From Nymphaea colorata (taxonomy: Eukaryota; Streptophyta; Magnoliopsida; Nymphaeales; Nymphaeaceae): DNA of 64,000 nt. The number at the start of each line of letters is the position of its first letter. Within the stretch, counting starts at the first letter, position 1. The stretch lies in NCBI RefSeq assembly GCF_008831285.2, contig NC_045144.1, forward strand, positions 14,497,858-14,561,857. Direction: 5' to 3'. Of this stretch, positions 36,790 through 45,588 are shown one piece after another. A program made the position numbers and the translations under genes. Below the pieces are notes generated by a model. It made no database searches and was not told the origin of the DNA. It saw only the letters and a list, made by a program, of their open reading frames with translations.

Positions 36790-37340
36790 GTTGCTGAGGA
36801 AAGGTATCAAGTTTGAATGGAGTTTTGAACGCTAACAATCATTTGAAAAGATCAAGAGATACCTTCTAAATCTACCAATCTTAAAACCCCTGATACTAGG
36901 TAGACCACTACTGCTTTACATCACAGTGAATGAGTCAGCATGTGGCGGGTGTTTGGCACAATATGAAGAAGGAAGTCGCATCGAGCATCCAATTCATTAC
37001 ATTAGCAAAACTTTTGTCCAGTATGAAAATAAGTACTCACCAATCGCAAAAACTTGTCTACCATTGCTTTGGATGTATCAGAAGCTAAGACATTATTTAC
37101 TAACTTGTGAAGTCAAGATCCTCTCCAAGCTTAATCCTCTCAAGTACAACTTGGAACAACCATTCCTTAATGGACGCATCGCCAAATGATAAGTTCTACT
37201 AATGCAATATGATCTTGAATATGTGTCCCAGAAGTCAATCAAAGGACAAGTAATTGCGGATCAGTTAGCAGACTTCCCCCAATATGAAGAAATCAGAACA
37301 AATGATGAGTTTCTAGATGAACATGTACTAAGATTGGAAA
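36790..37340 (+). pseudogene. Tat first RNase H remnant
   Basis: LLRKGIKFEWSFE (36791), PLLLYITVNESACGG, ISKTFVQYENKYSPIAKTCL and GQVIADQLADFPQ (about 37250) match the RNase H attached to gypsy reverse transcriptase. A TAA interrupts it near 36834, and another break occurs near 37187. Confidence 0.8.
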
Positions 37341-37349
37341 CAGTTCCGA

Positions 37350-37600
37350 TATGAAGATGTACTTTGATGAATCCAGAAATGTGATGGGAGCAGACATAAG
37401 CATCCTACTCATCACTCTAGAAGATTAAATGATCCCGTATTCTTTGAAACTCGACTTTCCATGTACCCATAACATGGCTGAATATGAAGCCCTTATATAA
37501 GGACTTCATTCTTTATTGAGTTTTCAAGTTAAAAGGGTGCATTCATTCGGTGACTCATATTATCATAAATCTAGTGAATGGAGAATGACAAGTCAAAGTT
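37350..37600 (+). pseudogene. Tat second, archaeal-type RNase H remnant
   Basis: KMYFDESRNVMGA, THNMAEYEALI and HSFGDSYY supply the Asp-Glu-Asp acidic residues of the extra RNase H found in Tat elements. TAA codons at about 37426 and 37498 replace residues in between. This domain places the element in the Tat lineage rather than in chromoviruses or Athila. Confidence 0.78.
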
Positions 37601-37762
37601 GGTGCCATATCAAGAGATCGCTACCTCTTCGATCTATCAGTTTGAAGAAGTACAATTGGCTCACATAAAGAGAGAAGGTAACCCTGCTTTTGAAACAACG
37701 ACACTTTTCGAACCGTCACTTTTCAAACCAATGAAGCGATCCATTCTTTTGATATTGGAAGA

Positions 37763-39090
37763 TTGGAACACCGTGCTTTTGAAACAACGACACATGTTCA
37801 TCATATCCAAGAGGGGAATACACCTTGGTACCATGACATCAAAAGGTACATTGAAAGCGGAGAATTCTCGATTGGAATGTCTAAAAATAAACAGAAAGCA
37901 ATTCAACGTGTGTCAACAAGATACTTTATTTTCGCAGGACTGCTATACAGATGTGGATTTAGTACTGAATACTATCGGTGTCTTGATGAAGATGAGGCAA
38001 AGGAAGTAATCGCAGAATCACATCGAGGAGACTGTGGAGGCCACGTTGGTTACCAAACCCTCACCAAGTAGATAATTTAAGCTGGATATTATTGGCCTAC
38101 TATGCAAAAAGATTGTCACCAATTCATCAAAAGATGCAAAGAATGTCAAATGCATGCTCCAGTGATCCATGCTCTAGCCTCTCACTTGCATTCTGTGACA
38201 TCTCCTTGGCCATTTTCAATGTGAGCATTTGATGTAGTCAGACCAATATCATCTACAGCTTCCAATGGCCATAAATATTTTCTTGCTGCAACAGACTATT
38301 TTACAAAGTAGGTGGAAGTCGTCACACTCAGAACAGTGGAAGGACGCCATGTAGTGTCCTTCATTCACAAAAATCTTCTTTGTAGATTTGGAGTCCCTCA
38401 TGATATAGTATCTGACAACGAGACTCATTTCAAGAATGAAAAGGTGAGGCAGTTGTGTAGCATGTACCACAACACACATCATTTTTCAGCTTTTTATTAA
38501 CCCTAAGGCAATGGACAAGTAAAGGCCACCAACAAAATCCTGATCCACATTCTGGAACAAACACTAGAAACTGAAAGAGACTGACATGAAAAAATGCATA
38601 ATGCTCTGTGGGCATATCGCACCACTATGAGAACTTCGACAAATGCTACTCCAGCAGAGCTAGTCTATGGAATAGAAGTGGTTCTACCATTACATGTGTT
38701 GAAACCTGCTTTAAAGTTTGCTTCTCTCATAGAGCTTCCTCTAACTCAATATCAACAGAAAAGGCTAATGCAGCTCGATTTGTTAGACGAAAGGAGGCTA
38801 AAAGCGGCTGAACATGCTCAAGTTCATTGCCAAAGGGTAGCCAGACAATTTGCCAAGTCAGTTATCGAGAGACATTTCAAAGTGAATGATTTGGTCCTAC
38901 GATCTACGGTGTACCTCAGAGGTCGTCCGCGAGATAAATGGACACCGAATTGGGAGGGCCCGTATGTCATTAAGGAAGTCTTGCCCCATAATTCATACCG
39001 ACTGATTGATGCTGATGGGGTGGAACATGCCGATCCTGTTAATGCCCTTCACCTCAAGAAATTTTATGCCTGGTTCTCTTGTATTCGTTT
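37763..39090 (+). pseudogene. Tat integrase remnant
   Basis: The zinc-finger region (LLYRCG ... HRGDCGGHVGYQTL, then CKECQMHA) leads into a catalytic core with FDVV, VSDNETHFKN and the GNGQV motif. TGA at 38222-38224 and TAG at 38309-38311 each replace a family Trp. The catalytic Glu after GNGQV is Lys (AAG, 38522-38524). The C-terminal part from 38594 (ALWAYRTTMRTSTNATPAEL, then KWTPNWEGPYVI and NALHLKKFY) is an intact 181-codon frame. Confidence 0.9.
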
Positions 39091-39221
39091 TCCAATCAAT
39101 GTCAAATATTTGTGTTTCCACATCTACTATTCAATTTAGATTCTTCATAGTCGTAAAACATGACAATTACATTGGAGCATTTTTTATTACTATCGCTCAA
39201 GGCTTGAGATCAATCCATGTA

Positions 39222-39500
39222 GGTAAAGGGTTAAACCTGCAATATGAGGGAAACCCATGCAAGCAAGGGGTTAAACTTGCATTGCTAGCCAAAGCAACCC
39301 ATCCAGGTAAAGGGGTTAAACCTGTACTACAAGCCAAAGCAACCCACACCGTTAAAGGGTTCAACTTATGATGCAAGTCAAGATAACCCATTTAGGGGGG
39401 TTAAACCTGAATTTGAAATCGTCAAACCCGTGCAAGTAAGGGGTTAAACCTACGATTTAAGCTCAAACAACCCACTGAGGTGAGGGGGTAAATCTGAAAT
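39222..39500. repeat. ~44-bp minisatellite in the Tat 3' UTR, about 7 units
   Basis: Degenerate units contain AAGGGGTTAAACCTG and GCAACCCA, starting at about 39222, 39262, 39305, 39351, 39394, 39435 and 39479. It sits between integrase and the 3' LTR, where Tat elements often carry tandem repeats. Confidence 0.85.
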
Positions 39501-39575
39501 GTCACTCTGCATATATTTTGTTTGAAAAAATTGTGGTACTTATCTTTGTTACTAAGCATGGGTAACATCGGCTTA

Positions 39576-39589
39576 GCAACAAAGAGGGG
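39576..39589 (+). promoter_or_regulatory. Tat polypurine tract and 3' LTR start (approximate)
   Basis: AACAAAGAGGGGCA precedes TCTATAATCACCCC, which I take as the LTR start. The exact base is uncertain because the 5' LTR start is missing. Confidence 0.5.
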
Positions 39590-39827
39590 CATCTATAATC
39601 ACCCCAATTTTTTTCAAGCCCAAAATCTAATTCGTGAATCCAAATTAGATCCAAAACTACTAATTAAATCCAAATCTAGTGTTTCGAAATTAAAATGTAA
39701 AATCAAATTTAAAACAAATTTGAAATCGCTTAAAATGGAATTGAACGCCCATTTTTTTAGCAAATTTTTCCTTTCAAATAAAAAAAAAACATATTATATA
39801 TAACAACATTTAATTTGCTAGCCACGG

Positions 39828-39972
39828 CAAAGCCAGTGACCGCGTGTGCCGCGGTCGCGCGGCATCCAGTGTGACCGGGCGTGTCGGGGTCACGCAATGG
39901 CGCGCGTGACTGCACGTGCTGTGGTCGCGTGGCGTCGTGCTTGACCATGCATGCCGCAGTCGGGCGCGACAG
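39828..39972. repeat. GC-rich ~35-bp minisatellite, four units
   Basis: Units of the form GTGACCGCGTGTGCCGCGGT followed by CGCGYGGCRTC repeat about four times. GC content is far above the surrounding AT-rich LTR, with many CpG sites. The matching part of the copy 2 LTR (51400-51600) lacks it. Confidence 0.8.
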
Positions 39973-40238
39973 CGCCAGGCACTGTTACCTGCCCTTTCCC
40001 CCCTCCTTTTTGACAAAAAAAAACACCCTCTAAGGGGTGGTTTTGGTCTTTTTGCGTAGTTAACAGCCCTGCCCACATCAAAAAATGTTTTTTTACAGGC
40101 CTAATGGCCAATCCCATTTATTTCAAGCTTATTTTTTTTACAAAAAATTGAAAATAAGTCAAAATTAATTGAAATTCGGATGAAAATGTAATAAAATTTT
40201 AAAAAATTTGAATTTTGGGTTTTAGCTCCAAAATCCTC

Positions 40239-40246
40239 TATAAATA
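40239..40246 (+). promoter_or_regulatory. Tat LTR TATA box (copy 1)
   Basis: TATAAATA followed by CCCC is conserved at 51756-51763 in copy 2, in the same local context (CCAAAATCC before, ACCCC after). Confidence 0.65.
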
Positions 40247-40416
40247 CCCCCAATTTTCTCCCTCTTGAGTAAGAGCTAGCCCTTAGAGAAGTTGTAGCAA
40301 ATCTACACTTAAGGACTTAGAAATTTTAGTAATCTCCCTCCATTTCCCTCTTCCTCTTCCATTCTCACTCCCTCTCTCCTTCTCCAACACTTGGGAGCAA
40401 GCTTCATCAAGTCACA

Positions 40417-41060
40417 ACTCAATCTCTATTTTAGAGACAAGATGCTATGCTCAAGTACACCAGAAGCATGGAAAGATGATATGATATTTTCATTTCGTGA
40501 TTAAATCATGTTTCCTCTTTTATTGAATATAGCATTGTTTTTCTTTCTTCTTTTTCTTCTCATCTTCATCTCCCAATAGCCAAAGGAGATAGTACTCAAT
40601 TTCTACTCTAGAGACAAGTGGCTATACTCAAGTACACCGGGAACATGAAAAGATGAGATGATCTTTTCATTTCATGATTAAATCATGTTTTCTCTTTTAT
40701 TGAATATTATCATTATTTTTCTTTATTCATTTTCTTCTCATCTTCATCTCCCCACGGCCAAAGGAGATAGCACTCGATCTATATTTTAGAGACAAGAGGC
40801 TATGCTCGAGTGCACTGGGAGCATGAAAAGATGAGATGATCTTTCATTTCATGATTAAATCATGCTCTTTCTTTTTATGAATACATTATTGTTGTTCTTT
40901 TGCTTCCTCTTATTTTTCTCTATTCCTTATTTCCCTATGACCAAAGGAGATAGCTCTCAATCTCTATTTTAGAGTCAAGAGGCTATGCTCAAGTGCACCG
41001 GGAGCATGAAAAGATGAGATGGTATATCTTTTCATAGTTACATCATGCCCTCTTCCTAGT
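40417..41060. repeat. ~177-bp tandem array in the LTR, about 3.6 units
   Basis: Units start at about 40417, 40594, 40772 and 40954. Each has CTCAATCTCTATTTTAGAGA, then GCTATGCTCAAGTGCAC, GAAAAGATGAGATGA, and a CCAAAGGAGATAG end. Copy 2 has only one recognisable unit (about 52090-52200), so this is an expansion specific to copy 1. Confidence 0.88.
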
Positions 41061-41667
41061 TAAACTTTTCTCTTTCCATCTCTCTCTCTCTCCCCCTTTG
41101 CTTCATTGAATATTGTCTATATATTATCCATGTATAGTTGCTTGGTTTTTCATTTATATGTGAAGGTATGGTGGGAATGAGAGTGTGGTTTGGGGTTCTG
41201 TATTTTTATCTTCATATTAATTTTTGAGGTTAAGACTTGTCCAACCCAGAAAAAACCCTTACGAAAATATACATGTTAATATGCATTTGCATGCCATTTT
41301 GCACTAGTTTCCTTCTATTCACCCAATTAGGAACCCTAACGAGTGCTTCGTTATATTGCTTCTTTTTCTTCGACACCCAAGAGTGGAAGAAATATATCCC
41401 TTGTGACAAACCAAATAATAACATTCTATGTTTATATAAATCATATTTTTCAAAATATTTTCAAAAGAAACCTTCTAATGCGGCCTTAGACTTAACTTAG
41501 ACTTTTGCATGAGTCCAAGCTCCCCTCCGGCCTGCATCAAACTTGAAGTGGGTCATTTTCATTTCTTGATTTTTATTCTTATGAAGACATGTACGTATAT
41601 ACGTGTCATATACGTATACATGTACATGAATACCTTTATTTATCTTTTTCTCTTTATGATTAAACAT

Positions 41668-42085
41668 CTAAGTCACCGGGGTGCGTCTTTTGGGCCCCTG
41701 CACCCGTGTCGACACGATGCGGGTGCCGGTACGGGTGCGGGTGCAACCCAGATTCACACCCCACAAGCACCCGACTACCAATTTGCAGGTGGCACTTTCC
41801 TTCCTCTTCCTTCTGCCCGTTCCAACATCATCTCATTCACCACCGAAATCGTCAATCCCAAACCCTCATTTCCAGCTTCTTCCACCACTCCACGGGCTTC
41901 CAGTTCTCCTCCCGCCTCCTCCTCTTGAGCTCCTGTCATTTCCCTCCTCTGCTCCACCATGAAACACACGGTCAGTTGGTCAGCCTCCTCAAGCCCAACC
42001 GGGTCGCCTACCGAAAGACGCATTCAATTCTCCAGCCGGGTCTCCCACCCACAACTGTGCCCCCTCTGACGAGATCTGCCATTCT

Positions 42086-42133
<48 letters not shown>

Positions 42134-42592
42134 CGGTGCTTGTTGAAACTAGAAAAGAGGAGGAAGAAGACCACGAGAATGGGGCTAGGGTTAGCTATTA
42201 AAATGGTCCTTCCTTATAAGCCCTCCAACTTTTTAGCATTTGCCCAATAAAAGCAATTCTCATGAAGCCCACTGATTTCACGGTAATACGGATCTCAGAC
42301 CAAATCCGAGTCTACCCAACTCAGCCTTAATCCCCAGAAAATCATCCAATGCTTCTTTAATTGCCGAGCACTGGTTTGGTTTTCCGGTGGCTTGAGTTAC
42401 ATTTGTCTCGGTTAAATTGTTAATGCAGGCCATCATTGTTAATATATATTATACTATTATTATTATTATTATTATAAATTAATAATAATAATAATAATAA
42501 ATACTCTCACTGCATCACCGCACCTAAATTTTTTAAGATGTGGTGCACCAGCACCCGCACCCGCGCCCACACCCGGCACTTTGGTGACATAG
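41668..42592. mobile_element. Non-autonomous hAT element with gene-like cargo
   Basis: The termini are CTAAGTCACC and, reverse-complemented, CTATGTCACC. A perfect 8-bp TSD TTAAACAT flanks it (41660-41667 and 42593-42600). Copy 2 of the Tat LTR has the empty site ATGATTTAACATATTCTTT at about 52863. Subterminal GGTGCGGGTGC repeats and the 3' tract (AATACTCTCACTGCATCACC, 42501) match the transposase-bearing hAT at 53746-56666. The middle (41780-42400) is GC-richer, with a (GA)n tract (42090-42128) and no transposase. Confidence 0.9.
42090..42128. repeat. (GA)n microsatellite
   Basis: About 19 GA units lie inside the hAT cargo. Confidence 0.95.
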
Positions 42593-42625
42593 TTAAACAT
42601 ATGTTCTTTTTTTTTTTAAACTCTA

Positions 42626-42626
<1 letters not shown>

Positions 42627-42683
<57 letters not shown>
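42627..42683. repeat. (TA)n microsatellite in the Tat LTR
   Basis: About 28 TA units are followed by a short TG run. The copy 2 LTR has its own TA tracts in the same zone (53031-53054, 53219-53294). Confidence 0.95.
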
Positions 42684-42685
<2 letters not shown>

Positions 42686-43661
42686 GTGTGTGTGTTACAT
42701 TTTAAAATTTCTCTCTCTTTCTAAAATGATCTTCTCTTCTCTACTTGAACTAAATATCATTTTCCTACGTCTTCATATATGTATACAAATACGTATCTCT
42801 CTCTTTTAAAATATTTGATTTTAGGATTTTCAAGATCTCTTTCTCTCTTTCTTTCTCTGTATCTCTCTTGGGATGTAGTCTTTCACCTTTTTCATTCTTT
42901 CAATATCTTACTCTTATCATTTAATATTTTAATTTTTTATTTGCCGACTTCATCAAGACAACAAACGAAGTAATGACCCAATGTTGGAATCATACTTGAT
43001 GGTCTACAAGCCTAATCCATTTTCAAAAACTTTTCTTTCTTATATATATAATAATTATGAAAACAAAAATATTAGATGTATGTTGTGGTAGGAATGTTTT
43101 TAGATGAATGTTATGGTAGGAATGAATGATTTTCCATTCCAATCATATAGGATCAATGTATTCATGCGTTCACACTCACTTGATACTACTTATGATCACA
43201 AGCACCTCTCCAAAAGAACTTAAGCAAGATGAGATAGAGTTCTAATTTGGTGGTAGTAACCGAATTAAAGCAAAATCTCAAACCTACTTAAACTCTTAAG
43301 AGAACACTAAAGTGATTTTAAAATGATTTCCCAAGTTTTTCAAATGATATTTACAAAGATTTTCCAATTTTAGTTTTCCCTAAAATATTTCACATTCTCA
43401 AGTGATTCTTCATGAACATCTTCAAAAGTTTGAAACATCAAAACTTTCAATATTTTTCTACACCACATGTAGAGAAATGTTTAAGCCAAAGTGAAATGCA
43501 TCAATAATAGACATAGTCCTTGGATTGATTACCCCCGATAAAGGTACTGGGAACGGTCGATCCTCGTACCGACGGGCAAGTCCCTTTCTCTCTTATTTTC
43601 AAAATAAAACTCATTTTTTTGAAGCACTCCAAAACCAACCAAAATTTTGGGGATGCAAACA

Positions 43662-45585
43662 GTCTTATTACCCAGTTATAGTCCTCGAGATGCTGGTATT
43701 TATTCACCATCCCCACACACTTGTCAAATGACACAACTTCAACCTCAGCTGGATTACACGCTACAATAAGTGCTGGATAATGTGGAATAGACAGGGCAGG
43801 ATGGTGAAGTGAAGTAGAAAGCAGCAATTACAATTTGGATAATATGAAACATGTTTTGCACTATATTTTGAGGGCAAGTGACATCTCAGTTTTTTAGACT
43901 TTATGTTCAATAGTTCTTTTCCGCTACATGTCATATCCTGGACTGTAAGTCAATGTTTATCGTGCATTACTCTTTGTGGTTTTTTGGGGTCTATGAGTGG
44001 ATGCCTTGTTCTGGTTTTTATTTTTATATAAAAAAAGGAGTTATGAATCCAATGGATTCTACTGAGTATCTTTTTCTACTATCTTGATAAACACTAGCAA
44101 ACACAAAAATAAGCAACATGGTCACAAATATCCCAACAACTCGAGATCATCATACCAACCTTGGAAATCTTGAGATGTTAACACTAGAAATCTTGGTTTA
44201 TGAGTGTTTGTTTCAAGCAATAGGTTATTTTTGCCAACTTAAGTTTTTGTTTAGAATACCTGTAGATATAGAGTTTTTCATACCTTAATTAAGCATCAAT
44301 GCCAGGTATGGTCGTTCATAGCACAACCATAAAATTGAAAAAGTCGAGTGCTTGAGTTGAAAGCTACAAGAAGTGATGAATTCATTCAAGGGGTAAATTC
44401 AAATAAAGCCACCTAATACATCAATCTACCCATGAGAGAAAGAGACAGAGAGACAGAGACAGAGTTTTGTTGCTACTGCTTCTGCTAAACTTGAACGATG
44501 ACTATTAAAGTTAACAAATTGAGAGATATAACCTAGGAAAGACACTCAAATAGAAAGAGAAAGAGAGAGATAAAGAGAAAGAGAAAGAAAAAGAAAAAGA
44601 GAGGACTTCTTTTAGCTGCTACTAAAGAATTACTATTAGTCTTATATGTTGCTAGTTTTTGTGGTTCTTAAATTAAACCTTGATGTTGTGCGTCCTCTAT
44701 AAGCTTTCTTGTTATGTACATGTCATTCCATTGCAGTAAAGAGGGAACCCAACCCTCAGCAATAGCATGTTCCATTGGAATTACTATCAGTCTTAAAAAC
44801 CAGAGAGAGAGCAGCTTTCATCTTCCCATCAATGACTTAATGAAAACTTGCAAGTTGTGGTGGCAGACAACCCAATCTACACTGGCACGTGCAGAGGGAG
44901 CTCGACAAGCGAACACATCAGCCTCACCTATCCCTTTCCACACTTCCTCATGGCAGACAGACAAATGAACATCAGATGTACCAGGGCAGTGATAAGAAAT
45001 CGAGGCAAAGCTTAATCGCTGAACAATCGATGCAAAAAAAGTAAAAAGCCGAAATCAAATAACCCAATCGTTGCCATTTGCAACAAATCTCCATATCAGA
45101 CAATGCACAAGGGTTTCAGCTATCATTGACAATAGAATCGAACAATAGAGAGAGGAAAGACATAGAGAGAGAGGGGAATAGACCAGTACCTGGAATGCAG
45201 ATGGTCATAGAGACGTTTGAGATGAATAGAAGACTAGAATACCGGTCGGCAGTAGGGCAGGATATAGACTCTATCCGGTGGTCGCCCTCCAGTGGAGATG
45301 GAGGAGAAGGAGAGAAGACGGGGGCGGAGATGGAGGAGAAAGGAAGCAGAGATGGAGGAGAAGGAGAGAAAGATGATGGCGTCGAGGGCTCGGGGTAGTC
45401 GGGGGAGGGAAGTGTTTTGTCTCTTCTGAGGGTTAGCTCGGAACGGAATGGAACAAAAAAACAATTTATAGTCTTGTCCTGTTGTCAGTCGTGTCCACCC
45501 TGTCCTGTGGACAATGTTTGATGAAAAATTTGTTTAGACACACGCTTGTCCTGTTCCGCGTGTCCTGTGGCCATCAAACGACCTC
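43662..45585. other. Right interior of the PIF-like element, no gene identified
   Basis: From 43662 the text is no longer Tat. A minus-strand open stretch at about 43827-43670 is coherent for about 50 codons but has no known domain. Purine-rich simple repeats occur at 44440-44600. A ~30-bp GGAGATGGAGGAGAAGG repeat (three units, 45295-45375) lies near the right end, followed by GTCCTGT-rich subterminal sequence. Confidence 0.4.
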
Positions 45586-45588
45586 TTA

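Larger units (their letters stand above)
34378..43661 (+). mobile_element. Tat-type Ty3/gypsy retrotransposon, copy 1
   Basis: The internal region holds reverse transcriptase, a first RNase H, a second archaeal-type RNase H, and integrase. This order is characteristic of the plant Tat lineage. The 3' LTR (about 39588-43661) is very long, about 3.1 kb once a nested hAT is removed. The 5' LTR keeps only its last ~330 bp (34378-34706), so the left end is truncated. Gag and protease are missing. Compared with copy 2, the text jumps from the equivalent of 57460 to that of 61590 at position 35070, a ~4.1 kb deletion. The element lies within the PIF-like element. Confidence 0.85.
39590..43661 (+). 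repeat. 3' LTR of Tat copy 1
   Basis: It shares ordered blocks with the copy 2 LTR (about 50550-57083): the TATA region, the CTTGTCCAACC... CCTTACGAA block at 41230, the microsatellite zone, and the final 350 bp. It ends GATGCAAACA at 43661. The LTR contains a GC-rich minisatellite, a 177-bp tandem array and a nested 925-bp hAT. Confidence 0.82.
32226..45585. mobile_element. PIF/Harbinger-like element, split by nested insertions
   Basis: The left end reads GAGGTCATTTGATTG. The right end, reverse-complemented, reads GAGGTCGTTTGATGG. Both are flanked by TTA (32223-32225 and 45586-45588), the 3-bp target preference of PIF/Harbinger. The subterminal regions share GTCCTGT/GGACAG motifs and GTTTGATGA. 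Removing the Tat insertion (34378-43661) leaves about 4.1 kb, a normal size for this superfamily. No DDE transposase or Myb-like ORF was recognised in 32226-34377 or 43662-45585, so it is probably non-autonomous. Two unrelated MITE ends 13 kb apart are the alternative. Confidence 0.6.

Noticed and set aside
41509-42146. Three overlapping plus-strand frames of 93-146 codons
   Set aside because: They span the hAT end, cargo and a GA tract in different frames. I treat the GC-richer part as possible captured DNA, not as a gene.
43501-43827. 108-codon minus-strand frame across the Tat/PIF junction
   Set aside because: Half of it is antisense to the Tat LTR. The remainder has no known domain.
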